This document shows, piece by piece, positions 16,413 to 24,525 of a DNA stretch of 64,000 nt (position 1 is its first letter; each line of letters begins with the position of its first letter). This stretch comes from Streptosporangium becharense (GTDB lineage: Bacteria > Actinomycetota > Actinomycetes > Streptosporangiales > Streptosporangiaceae): contig NZ_JACHMP010000001.1 of NCBI RefSeq assembly GCF_014204985.1, positions 5,642,001 through 5,706,000 of the forward strand. Reading direction: 5' to 3'. The notes below the pieces were generated by a model, which was not told where the DNA came from, did no database searches, and saw only the letters and a list, made by a program, of their open reading frames with translations. The translations under genes were made by a program, and so were the position numbers.

Positions 16413-17640
16413 CCGCGGGGTCCTCCGACTCCGGTCGCGCGGGCGCCGCACCGGACGCGGCCCCGGAAGCGGCAGGTGCGGTGGCAGCGATTGGCTCACC
16501 GTGCTCACGGGGCACAGCGCGCTCACCGCGCTCACCGTGCTCACGGGGCACAGGGGGCTCACCGGACTCACCGAGCTCAACGGACCCGAAGGAGCCGGCG
16601 GCCCCGGCGGGCACGGTGCGCGCCGCGACGAGAACGGGCCGTCGCACCAGGTCCACGGCCACCCGGGTGCCGGGTGTGAGCCGTACCGCGTCGTGGCCCG
16701 GCACGTCGCCGAGGACCTCCAGATCGCCCAGCCGGATCCGCAGTCGCGCGGAGGCGCCGCGGAACGACGACGTCACGACCGTCGCCTCACCCCCGGGGTC
16801 GGGGGTGAGGAGCACCGCCTCCGGCCGGATGAGCACGTCCACGTCGGGGGAGCCGGGCAGCGGCCCGTCCACCGGCAGGGACCGGCCGAGGACGGTGACC
16901 CGGTCACCCGTGACGCGGCCCGGGAGGTGGTTCATCGTGCCGACGAACTCGGCCACGAACGGTGTGGCGGGCCGGTCGTAGATCTCAGCCGGCGGCCCGC
17001 ACTGCTCCAGCCGGCCGCCGCGCAGCACCGCGACCCGGTCGGCGACCGACAGGGCCTCCTCCTGGTCGTGGGTGACGAAGACGGTGGTGATGCCCAGGTC
17101 GAGCTGGAGCCGCCGGATCTCCTCGCGGAGCGTGAGGCGCACCTTGGCGTCCAGCGCCGACAGCGGCTCGTCCAGCAGCAGCACACGCGGTTCCGGTGCC
17201 AGTGCCCTGGCCAGGGCGACACGCTGCTGCTGGCCGCCGGAGAGCTCGTGCGGGTAGCGGTCACCGTGGTCGGGGAGGCCGACGAGCTCCAGCAGCTCGG
17301 CCGCCCGCGCGTGCCGCCTGGCGGCGGGCACCTTGCGGACCCGGAGCCCGAACGCCACGTTGTCCCGGGCGTTGAGGTTGGGGAACAGGCTGTACGACTG
17401 GAAGACCATGCCCGTGTCCCGCCGGTTGGCGGGCACCCGGGTGACGTCCTTCCCGTCGACGAACACCGCCCCGGCGTCGGGCCGCTCGAACCCGGCCACG
17501 CAGCGCAGCGCCGTGGTCTTCCCGCACCCGGACGGTCCGAGCAGGGCCATCAGCTCGCCCTGCCCGACGGTGAGGTCCAGGCCGTCCAGGGCGACCGTGC
17601 GGCCGAACACGCGGCGCAGCCCCCGGAACTCGACGGTCAC
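16402..17640 (-). CDS. ABC importer ATP-binding protein (spermidine/putrescine or Fe3+-type)
   Basis: A 412-residue ATPase of the PotA/FbpC/PhnT group. Walker A is GPSGCGKTT, the Q-loop region MVFQSYSLFPN, signature LSGGQQQRVALARAL, Walker B VLLLDEPLSALD, switch VTHDQEEAL, then a TOBE-type C-terminal domain and a low-complexity Gly/Glu/Ala tail of about 60 residues. GTG 17640 has AAGGAG six bases upstream and overlaps the permease stop (GTGA). With two permeases and a binding protein it makes a complete importer; the ligand is not deducible, although 2-aminoethylphosphonate or phospho-compounds fit the HAD and GntR neighbours. Confidence 0.9.
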   Translation of the reverse strand: MTVEFRGLRRVFGRTVALDGLDLTVGQGELMALLGPSGCGKTTALRCVAGFERPDAGAVFVDGKDVTRVPANRRDTGMVFQSYSLFPNLNARDNVAFGLRVRKVPAARRHARAAELLELVGLPDHGDRYPHELSGGQQQRVALARALAPEPRVLLLDEPLSALDAKVRLTLREEIRRLQLDLGITTVFVTHDQEEALSVADRVAVLRGGRLEQCGPPAEIYDRPATPFVAEFVGTMNHLPGRVTGDRVTVLGRSLPVDGPLPGSPDVDVLIRPEAVLLTPDPGGEATVVTSSFRGASARLRIRLGDLEVLGDVPGHDAVRLTPGTRVAVDLVRRPVLVAARTVPAGAAGSFGSVELGESGEPPVPREHGERGERAVPREHGEPIAATAPAASGAASGAAPARPESEDPAGVG

Positions 17641-18488
17641 GAACGTCTCCTTCCCGCACCCGACAGGGTGAGCAGCAACGACCAGATGAGAAGCAGGCTG
17701 AGGATCGACAGGGCCACCGAGAGCTGCCCGTCGTTGCCCGACACGGTGACGATCCACACCGGGAACGTCTGGTAGCCGAGCAGGGCGGCGACCGTGTACT
17801 CGCCCATGACCAGCGCGAGGGTGAGGAACGACGCGCCGGCCAGGGCCGGGCGGAGGTTCGGCATGATCACCCGGAACAGCACGTGCGGCCAGGAGGCCCC
17901 CAGGTTGCGGGCCGCCTCCACCAGCGTCCGCACGTCGATCGCGCGCAGGCCGGCGTCCAGCGACCGGTGGGCGAACGGCAGCGTCAGCATCACGTACGCC
18001 AGCACCAGCACGACCGGGAACCTCTCGTCCTGGATCGCGATCAGCGTCGCCCAGAGCGGGGTGGCGGCCAGCGCGTCGACGCCGCCGCGCAGCGCCGTGC
18101 CGATGCCGACCACGTACGTGATCGGCGGCACGACCAGCGGGAGCGTGGCGATCACCTCCAGCAGCGGGCCGAGCCGCGGCGCGCCGAGGCGTGCGGCCAG
18201 CATCGCGGGCAGGGTCAGCAGCAGCACCAGTGTGATCGTGGCGGCGGCGAGCCCGAGGGAGAGCAGCAGGCTTGGCACGAAGCCCGGCGCGGACAGGATC
18301 CGCCCGTACGCGGCGAGGGAGAGGCCGCCGTCCCCGGTACGGACGGTGAACCAGAACGACACCGCCATCGGGACGGCGAAGTAGAGCGCCGCGAGGCCCA
18401 GGACGAGCCGGCGCCAGACCCGCCCACCCCGGGGAGTCGCGGCGGCGGGGCCGGCGGCGGCCTCGGGGATGACGGCTACCGCAGCCAT
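17637..18488 (-). CDS. ABC importer permease 2
   Basis: A 283-residue inner-membrane permease with six predicted membrane segments and the EAA loop LVEAARNLGASWPHVLFRVI that docks the ATPase. ATG 18488 has GGAGGAG six bases upstream. It overlaps the first permease by 13 bases and the ATPase by four. Confidence 0.92.
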   Translation of the reverse strand: MAAVAVIPEAAAGPAAATPRGGRVWRRLVLGLAALYFAVPMAVSFWFTVRTGDGGLSLAAYGRILSAPGFVPSLLLSLGLAAATITLVLLLTLPAMLAARLGAPRLGPLLEVIATLPLVVPPITYVVGIGTALRGGVDALAATPLWATLIAIQDERFPVVLVLAYVMLTLPFAHRSLDAGLRAIDVRTLVEAARNLGASWPHVLFRVIMPNLRPALAGASFLTLALVMGEYTVAALLGYQTFPVWIVTVSGNDGQLSVALSILSLLLIWSLLLTLSGAGRRRS

Positions 18489-19453
18489 CGGGAACTCCTC
18501 CTCTGCAGCGGCAGGTAGACCGCCATCACCAGCAGGGCGACGACGATCATGTCGAGGCTGAGCGCGAGGGCGATGTTCTCGTAGCCGACGAGGACGTCGC
18601 CGGTGAGCGCGTCGGCGATCTGCAGGGTGACCAGCGGAACCGTGCTGCCGACCATCGCCGCGGCGGTGGCGTAGGCGGCGAACGCCCCGCCGAACAGCAG
18701 GACGACACCGCCCAGCAGGGCCGGGGCCAGCACCGGGACGCCGACGTGGCGCCAGAACTGCCAGGTAGTGGCGCCGCTGTTGTACGCCGCCTCCCGCCAC
18801 TGCGGACGCAGCCCGTCCAGCGCCGGGGTCACGACCAGCACCATGAGCGGCACCGAGAAGTACAGGTAGACCAGCGCCAGGCCCCAGAAGTTGTACAGCA
18901 CCCCGGAGCCCAGCCCCAGCATGGTGGTGACCACGCCGGAGTTGCCGAGGGTGGCGATCCAGACGAACGCCAGCGGCACGCCGCCGAAGTTGGCCAGTAC
19001 GCCGGAGAAGGTCAGCACGGTCTCGCGCAGAGCCCGGAACCTGGAGGTGATCACGGCCTGGGCGAGGATCGTCCCGGCGACCGCGCCCGCCACCGCGACC
19101 ACGGCCGACAGTCGCACGCTGCTGGAGATCGTGCCGAGGTAGGGGTCCTGGAGGCTCCGGGACAGGTTGGCCGTGCCGAACGTGGACGTCCCGGTGGCCG
19201 GGTCCTCGACGGTGAACGCACCGGCCAGCAGGGTGAGCACCGGGATTCCGAACGCGACGGCCACGACGGTGAGCAGCGGCACGGCGCCCGGCCAGCCCCG
19301 CGACCGGCCCGGCGACCGACCTCGTGACCGGCCCGGCGCCCGGTCCGGCGACCGGCCCGGCGACCGACCTCCTGACCGGCCCGGCGATCGGTCCGGTGAC
19401 CGCTCCCGGCCGTCGCCGGGAGCGGTGGCCGGGACCTGGGCGGGAACGGCCAT
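18476..19453 (-). CDS. ABC importer permease 1
   Basis: A 325-residue permease with six membrane segments and an EAA-type loop WREAAYNSGATTWQFWRHVG. Before the first membrane segment it has an unusual 45-residue cytoplasmic N-terminus made of Arg-Ser-Pro-Gly repeats, encoded by tandem GACCGGCCCGGCGACCG-type units. ATG 19453 overlaps the stop of the binding-protein gene (ATGA). Confidence 0.92.
   Translation of the reverse strand: MAVPAQVPATAPGDGRERSPDRSPGRSGGRSPGRSPDRAPGRSRGRSPGRSRGWPGAVPLLTVVAVAFGIPVLTLLAGAFTVEDPATGTSTFGTANLSRSLQDPYLGTISSSVRLSAVVAVAGAVAGTILAQAVITSRFRALRETVLTFSGVLANFGGVPLAFVWIATLGNSGVVTTMLGLGSGVLYNFWGLALVYLYFSVPLMVLVVTPALDGLRPQWREAAYNSGATTWQFWRHVGVPVLAPALLGGVVLLFGGAFAAYATAAAMVGSTVPLVTLQIADALTGDVLVGYENIALALSLDMIVVALLVMAVYLPLQRRSSRWLR
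19300..19402 (-). repeat. short tandem repeats encoding an RSPGR-rich N-terminus
   Basis: Imperfect 12-24 base units of GACCGGCCCGGCGACC recur about six times within permease 1, producing a strongly basic tail. Confidence 0.75.
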
Positions 19454-20622
19454 CAGCCGGCGACCGCGGCGCCCCAGCCGGTGGCCAGGACCTCCTTGGC
19501 CTTGTTGACCTGGGCCTCGGTCGGGAAGGCCGGGTCACCCTCGACCGGAGGCAGGTTGGCCTCGGCCGCCTTGTCGACCGTGCCGTCGGCCTGCATGGCG
19601 GGCAGCAGGACGGGGCGGGCGAAACCGCCCAGGTAGAGGTTCTGGCCCTCGGTGCTGTAGAGGAACTCCTGCCACAGGCGGGCGGCGGCCGGGTGCGGGG
19701 CGTCCTTGTTGATCGCCTGCGCGTAGAGCTGGAAGTACTTGCCGTCGGTGGGGACGACGGTCTTCCAGTCGATGCCCTTGGCCGCCATCTTGGGGGCGTA
19801 GGCGGCGTTGTTGTAGTCCCAGTCGATGCTGATCTGGGTCTCGCCCTTCTCGATGGTGGCCGGGGTGGTCTCCACCGGGTTGAAGTTGCCGCTCTCCTTG
19901 AGCTTCTTGAAGAAGTCGAGGCCGGGCTGGATGTCGTCGAACGAACCCCCGTTCGCCAGGGCCGCCGCGTAGACGCCCGCGAACGCCGAGCCCGACTTGG
20001 TGGGGTTGCCGTTCAGCGCGACCTTGCCCTTGTATTCGGGCTTGAGCAGGTCGGCGAAGGTCTCCGGGCACTTGGTGATCTTCTTGGCGTCGCAGCCGAT
20101 GGAGACGTAGCCGCCGTAGTCGTTGAACCAGAGCCCGCTCGGCTCCTTCTGGTTGGCGGAGATCTTGTCCCACGTCTGGACCTTGTAGGGAGCGAACAGG
20201 CCCTCGGCGGCGCCGCTGATCGCGAAGGACTGGCCGAGGTCGAGCACGTCGGGTGCGCGGTCCTGGCCCTTGCGGGTCTTCACCGCGTTGATCTCGTCGG
20301 CGCTGGACGCGTCGGGGGTCTCGCTCTCGATCTCGATGCCGTACTTCGCGGTGAACGCCTCGATGATCTTTCCGTAGTTGGCCCAGTCCGGCGGGAGGGC
20401 GATGACGTGGAGCTTGCCTTCCTTCTTCGCGGCCTCCACGAGCTTGTCCAGTCCGCCGAAGTCGGCTGCGGAGGTGGCCGTCCTGGCGTCCGTGCCGGCC
20501 GGGGAGCCGCCGCCCGCGGCGCCGCCGGACGGGGTGGCGGTGGTCGGGGCGGCCCCGCACGCCGCGGTCCCCGCGAGGAGGAGCGCGGCCAGGCCGGTGA
20601 AGCGGACTCGGGATGCGGTCAC
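19453..20622 (-). CDS. ABC importer solute-binding lipoprotein
   Basis: A 389-residue periplasmic-type binding protein of the extracellular family 1/PotD-like group. Signal: basic start, hydrophobic GLAALLLAGTAACG with the lipid-anchored Cys at about residue 22, then a Gly/Ser/Thr spacer. Ligand-domain marks include WFNDYGGYVSIGCD and PHPAAARLWQEFLYSTEGQ. GTG 20622 with GGGAG five bases upstream is preferred to an in-frame TTG at 20634. It is the first gene of the leftward importer operon, opposite the GntR gene. Confidence 0.88.
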   Translation of the reverse strand: MTASRVRFTGLAALLLAGTAACGAAPTTATPSGGAAGGGSPAGTDARTATSAADFGGLDKLVEAAKKEGKLHVIALPPDWANYGKIIEAFTAKYGIEIESETPDASSADEINAVKTRKGQDRAPDVLDLGQSFAISGAAEGLFAPYKVQTWDKISANQKEPSGLWFNDYGGYVSIGCDAKKITKCPETFADLLKPEYKGKVALNGNPTKSGSAFAGVYAAALANGGSFDDIQPGLDFFKKLKESGNFNPVETTPATIEKGETQISIDWDYNNAAYAPKMAAKGIDWKTVVPTDGKYFQLYAQAINKDAPHPAAARLWQEFLYSTEGQNLYLGGFARPVLLPAMQADGTVDKAAEANLPPVEGDPAFPTEAQVNKAKEVLATGWGAAVAG

Positions 20623-20649
20623 GGTGTCTCCCAAGGAGGTTTCGCGGGA

Positions 20650-20683
20650 TAATCACGAAAGTCGGCGAACTTGTCCAAACAAG
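20650..20683 (-). promoter_or_regulatory. promoter with overlapping operator for the importer operon
   Basis: On the reverse strand TTGGAC (20678-20673), 17 bases, then TGATTA (20655-20650) make a good -35/-10 pair. The -35 lies inside the perfect inverted repeat CTTGT-CCAA-ACAAG (20670-20683), which is like HutC-subfamily GntR operators. The divergent GntR gene next door is the obvious ligand of this site. Confidence 0.65.
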
Positions 20684-20861
20684 CTAGGGTGCGTGGACCG
20701 GGGCCCGGTTGCGGCTCGGTGAACGCCGCGAGTACGTCGGCGAAATGCAAAAATCAGAGCCTTGCGGAGGGTCGGCCGTTGTCTGTGGTGGAGCCGGAGC
20801 CGGCCGTCCGGTGCGCGCAGCGGAGAGACCGTGCCGCCCGCCGGGCCGGGAGGGGGTGACG

Positions 20862-21617
20862 GTGGCGTCCCGCTATGTGCGCATCGCGGCGGAGCTGCGC
20901 GACGCGATCATGCGCGGGGAGTACGCCGTCGGCGCGCAGCTGCCCTCCGAGGCCGAGCTCGCCGCCCGTTTCGCGGCGTCCCGGGGCACGGTCCGCCAGG
21001 CGGTCGCGGTGCTCGCCAGCGAGGGGCTGGTCGGGTCCCGGCAGGGGGCCAGGCGCATCGTGCTCGGCCGCGAGCGCAGCCAGAGCTTCGCCGAGCTGCA
21101 CAGCTTCGCGCAGTGGGCACGGGCGATGGGATACCGGGTCAGCGGGCGGGTGCTGGAACAGCGCCGCAGGGGTGCGAGCCCCATTGAGGCGGCCCGGCTG
21201 GCGCTCCAGCCGGGCGAGCCGGTCCTGGCGGTGCTCCGGCTGCGTTCTCTCGAAGGCGAGCCGGTCATGCTGGAGCGGACGGTCTACGCCGGCTGGATCG
21301 CCCCGGCCGTCGAGCGGGTCGATCCCGACTGCGAGTCGGTCACCCAGGCGCTCTACGAGAACGCCGGGCTGGTCTTCGCCTACGGTGAGCACCTCATCGA
21401 CGCGGTGGCGGCCGGCGTCGAGGACTCCCGGCTGCTCGGAGTGCGGCGGGGCAGCCCGCTGCTGCGCCAGCGCCGGGTCACCACCACCCACGAGGGCCGC
21501 CCCGTCGAGTGGTCCGACGACCGCTACCGCGCGGGCAGCGTGACGTTCAGCATCCGCAACTCGGTGGACGCCAATCCACTGGTGCGGCAGATGGGGGACT
21601 TGCACTCGACGCCATAA
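20862..21617 (+). CDS. GntR-family (HutC/UTRA) transcriptional regulator
   Basis: A 251-residue regulator. The winged HTH spans YVRIAAELRDAIMRG through PSEAELAARFAASRGTVRQAV (residues 3-62), and a UTRA effector domain follows (PVLAVLRLRSLEGEPVMLER and a terminal GSVTFSI-type strand). GTG 20862, seven bases after GGGAGGGG, is preferred to GTG 20856. It is divergent from the importer operon and probably represses it, releasing on binding the imported compound or its phosphorylated form. Confidence 0.9.
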   Translation: MASRYVRIAAELRDAIMRGEYAVGAQLPSEAELAARFAASRGTVRQAVAVLASEGLVGSRQGARRIVLGRERSQSFAELHSFAQWARAMGYRVSGRVLEQRRRGASPIEAARLALQPGEPVLAVLRLRSLEGEPVMLERTVYAGWIAPAVERVDPDCESVTQALYENAGLVFAYGEHLIDAVAAGVEDSRLLGVRRGSPLLRQRRVTTTHEGRPVEWSDDRYRAGSVTFSIRNSVDANPLVRQMGDLHSTP

Positions 21618-21631
21618 GAACGTATGTTCGA
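21616..21631 (+). promoter_or_regulatory. LexA/SOS box
   Basis: GAAC-GTAT-GTTCGA is present at 21618-21631; ten of twelve positions fit the actinobacterial SOS box TCGAAC-N4-GTTCGA. It begins at the stop codon of the GntR gene and lies 57 bases before the DUF6504 start. Confidence 0.65.
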
Positions 21632-21687
21632 TATGCCAGGCCCGCCTTCCCCCGGGTGCTCGTCCGAAAGCCGCGGGAGAAGATGCG

Positions 21688-21954
21688 TTGAGCAGACTTT
21701 ACGGCGACCCGATCGAGGTGTGGAGCCGCGAGGGGCAGCCCGTCCAGTTCGTCTGGCGTGACCGGCTCCACACGGTCCACCGGATCCTCGACCACTGGGT
21801 GGTCGCGCGTGAGTGGTGGAAGACCTCCGACAGCGATCCCGGCGAGCGCAGGTTCTGGCGGCTCGAAGCCGACCCGGGCGGCCGGGTCGGCGTCTACGAG
21901 CTCCGCTTCGACACCGCCGGAGAGGGCTGGCTGCTCATCAGGGCATGGGATTGA
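21688..21954 (+). CDS. DUF6504 family protein, probably DNA-damage inducible
   Basis: An 88-residue soluble protein rich in Trp and Arg (VWRDRLHTVHRILDHWVVAR, EWWK). The composition and pattern match DUF6504, a small actinobacterial family that I associate with DNA-repair (Y-family polymerase) genes; its biochemical role is unknown. Start is TTG 21688 with GGGAGA about nine bases upstream. The SOS box directly upstream suggests control by LexA and gives independent support for a damage-response role. Confidence 0.8.
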   Translation: MSRLYGDPIEVWSREGQPVQFVWRDRLHTVHRILDHWVVAREWWKTSDSDPGERRFWRLEADPGGRVGVYELRFDTAGEGWLLIRAWD

Positions 21955-22032
21955 CGCCGTATCCCCTCCGCGTCCTCCTCCGCGCCTCCCGCACGGGTCC
22001 GCCGGCCGGGAGGCACGGGAGGTGTGGCCCGT

Positions 22033-22896
22033 TCACCGGCCGGTCGAGGAGACCTGCTCGGTCTGCTCGGCGGCGCCCGGCGGGGTGGTGCCGGAGGTCC
22101 GCCGCAGGAAGGGCCGGGCCGTCAGCAGGCGCAGGGCTCCACGGCGGGCGTCGCGGCCGGCGCTGAGACGAGCACTGAGGCGAGCATTGAGACGGGCACT
22201 GGGGCGGGCGCCGGGGTGGGACCGCGGGGCCGGTTCCGGCGAGGGCGAAGGCTCGACGTGTGCCGCCGCTCTCCCGCCGCGGGGCCGGGAGCCCGCGGCC
22301 TGGACCGCGGTGACCTCCCGCACGGTCGCCGCGCACAGCAGGGCGGCGACCGCGACGGCGGACAGTTCGGCCGGGCCGATGCCGGTCAGGTCGGCGCCGC
22401 CGTGCGGGGCACCGGGCCACAACCGCACCAGCACCAGCACCAGCGCGGTCAGCCAGCTCAGCCACCAGACGGTCAGCAGCGCCAGCCAGCGCGGACGGCG
22501 ATCCGCCGGCGGGCGGGCGGTCAGCCAGAGCCGGTCGACCAGCACAGCCGGCAGGACCAGGTTGGCCGCCGGCGCGAACCAGCTCGCGAGCGCGGGCGTC
22601 CGGGCCAGGCCCGCGCCGCGCCGGGCGCGCAGCAACCAGTTCAGGTACGCGACGGCGGCGGCCACCGCGGTCACCGCGACGAGGATGATCAGGACGGCGA
22701 AGACGGTGACGGCGCCGACGACGGCCTGGGCGCCGGGGGCATGGGGGTCGCCGCCCATCTCGGACACCTCCAGAACCAGGCGCCGCCCGCGTGCCCGCTC
22801 GAACACCACCAGCGCGGTGAGCGCGAGCACCAGCGCGGTGAGAGCCAGGTAAACGGCCGAAGCTGCCTTCTTCTGTGGAGATGGGATAGAGCGCAT
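22033..22896 (-). CDS. DUF4328 membrane protein
   Basis: A 287-residue protein with about five membrane segments in residues 15-190, including the family-like NWLLRARRGAG and a Trp-rich LTVWWLSWLTALVLV stretch. The last 90 residues are a basic, disordered tail with short ARLSARLSA repeats coded by 12-base units. ATG 22896 has GGGGAG six bases upstream. Function is unknown. It sits 65 bases after the response regulator gene on the same strand. Confidence 0.8.
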   Translation of the reverse strand: MRSIPSPQKKAASAVYLALTALVLALTALVVFERARGRRLVLEVSEMGGDPHAPGAQAVVGAVTVFAVLIILVAVTAVAAAVAYLNWLLRARRGAGLARTPALASWFAPAANLVLPAVLVDRLWLTARPPADRRPRWLALLTVWWLSWLTALVLVLVRLWPGAPHGGADLTGIGPAELSAVAVAALLCAATVREVTAVQAAGSRPRGGRAAAHVEPSPSPEPAPRSHPGARPSARLNARLSARLSAGRDARRGALRLLTARPFLRRTSGTTPPGAAEQTEQVSSTGR

Positions 22897-22961
22897 GTAT
22901 ATCTCCCCCCGCATGCGCCGAAGGACCTGCCTTTCTTCTATCCCGTCAGCTCTCCGGCTAA

Positions 22962-23612
22962 TCAGCCCACGATGCCCGACTCCCAGGCCCAGGCCGCGAT
23001 CTCCACCCGGTTCCTGGCGCCCAGCTTCGTCTGGATGCTCCCCAGGTGTGTCTTGACCGTGGACAACGAAACGAACAGTTCCGCGGCCACCTCCTGGTTG
23101 GTCCGGCCCCGGGCGACCAGGCGCACGACGTCCAGCTCCCGTTCGGTGAGCGGCTCGCTCGGCTGCCGGGTGGCGCCGGCCCGGGGGTGGGCCAGGTGTT
23201 CGAGCAGCCGCACGGTGACCGAGGGCGACACCAGCGCGTCACCGGCCGCCGCCGCCCGGATCGCCTCGATGAGCAGGGTCGGGCCGCTGTCCTTGAGCAG
23301 GAAGCCGGTGGCTCCCGCGCGCAGCGCTCCGTAGACGTACTCGTCCAGATCGAAGGTGGTGACGATGACCACCCTCATCGGGTCGGCCACCCCGGGCCCG
23401 GCCAGCAGCCTGGTGGCCTCCAGGCCGTCCAGCTTGGGCATCCGGATGTCGAGCAGGCACACGTCCGGCCGGAGCCTGCGCGCCTGCTCGACGGCCTCGG
23501 CCCCGTTGGCGGCGGTCGCCACGACCTCGATGTCCTGCTGGGCGTCCAGAATCATCTGGAAGCCGGTCCGTACCAGTTCCTGGTCGTCAGCGATCAGCAC
23601 CCGAATTGTCAC
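22962..23612 (-). CDS. NarL/LuxR-family response regulator without adjacent kinase
   Basis: A 216-residue two-domain regulator. Receiver: acidic pair in LIADDQ, phospho-acceptor in CLLDIRMPKLDG, Thr in VTTFD, Lys in LLKDSG. C-terminal LuxR HTH: LTERELDVVRLVARG through ELFVSLSTVKTHLGSI. GTG 23612 is the start. It is divergent from an ABC/FtsX exporter that such regulators often control, but no histidine kinase gene is present on either side. Confidence 0.93.
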   Translation of the reverse strand: MTIRVLIADDQELVRTGFQMILDAQQDIEVVATAANGAEAVEQARRLRPDVCLLDIRMPKLDGLEATRLLAGPGVADPMRVVIVTTFDLDEYVYGALRAGATGFLLKDSGPTLLIEAIRAAAAGDALVSPSVTVRLLEHLAHPRAGATRQPSEPLTERELDVVRLVARGRTNQEVAAELFVSLSTVKTHLGSIQTKLGARNRVEIAAWAWESGIVG

Positions 23613-23820
23613 CCGGCCGATTCTGCCAGCCCGCCGGCCGGTCCGGGGCCCGCCCGGCGGCCTGGGGATCGTCCGTGACCGGCCGGTGCGCCGGAGGGGC
23701 ACGGTGACGGCGGGGCACCCTGAGGTGTGGGCGGAGTCGGCCGTTCGGCCGAGTCCCTCCCGGCGTGAAGGGACGGTCGGCCGATCCGCCGGGCCGTCCC
23801 CGCGCGGGAGGGTCGTTCCC

Positions 23821-24525
23821 ATGAGTGTTGTTCTCGAAGGCTTCGGCCTGGTCAAGCGGTTCGGCTCGACCACGGCCCTCGACGGCGTCGGGCTGGCGAT
23901 CCACGGCGGCGAGGCTGTGGCGATCATGGGTCCGAGCGGGTCGGGCAAGTCCACGCTGCTGCATTGCCTGGCCGGGATCATGAAGCCGGACGCCGGGGAG
24001 GTGCATCTGCTCGGCCGTCGCATCGACACGATGGGCGAGCGGGAACGCAGTGCGCTGCGGCGCACGCGTTTCGGGTTCGTGTTCCAGTTCGGCCAGCTCC
24101 TGCCCGAGCTTCCCGCGGAGGAGAACGTCGCCCTGCCGCTCATGCTCGGCGGCGTCTCGCGGGCCGACGCCGTGCGGCAGGCCCGTGAGTGGTTCGTGCC
24201 GCTCGGCCTGGCCGGCATGGAGCAGCGCCGCCCCGGGGAGCTCTCCGGTGGCCAGGCGCAGCGGGTGGCGATCGCCCGCGCGCTGGTCACCCGGCCCGCG
24301 GTCGTCTTCGCCGACGAGCCGACCGGGGCGCTCGACCAGGCCACCGGCCACGACACCATGCGCCTGCTGGCCGACGCCACCCGGCGCAACGAGGCCTCGC
24401 TGGTCGTCGTCACCCACGACCCCCAGGTGGCCCGCTGGTGCGACCGCACGGTCGAGGTCCGCGACGGACGTCTCCTGCCCGGCACCGGAGTGGTGCCCGG
24501 CGCGGTCTCCGGAGCGGCGGGATGA
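23821..24525 (+). CDS. LolD/MacB-type ABC ATP-binding protein
   Basis: A 234-residue ATPase: Walker A GPSGSGKST, Q-loop FVFQFGQLLPEL, signature LSGGQAQRVAIARALV, Walker B VVFADEPTGALD, switch VTHDPQVA. The set is typical of ATPases that pair with FtsX-like permeases. ATG 23821; its TGA overlaps the permease ATG (ATGA). Probably exports or extracts a lipophilic compound or antimicrobial peptide and is controlled by the divergent response regulator. Confidence 0.93.
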   Translation: MSVVLEGFGLVKRFGSTTALDGVGLAIHGGEAVAIMGPSGSGKSTLLHCLAGIMKPDAGEVHLLGRRIDTMGERERSALRRTRFGFVFQFGQLLPELPAEENVALPLMLGGVSRADAVRQAREWFVPLGLAGMEQRRPGELSGGQAQRVAIARALVTRPAVVFADEPTGALDQATGHDTMRLLADATRRNEASLVVVTHDPQVARWCDRTVEVRDGRLLPGTGVVPGAVSGAAG

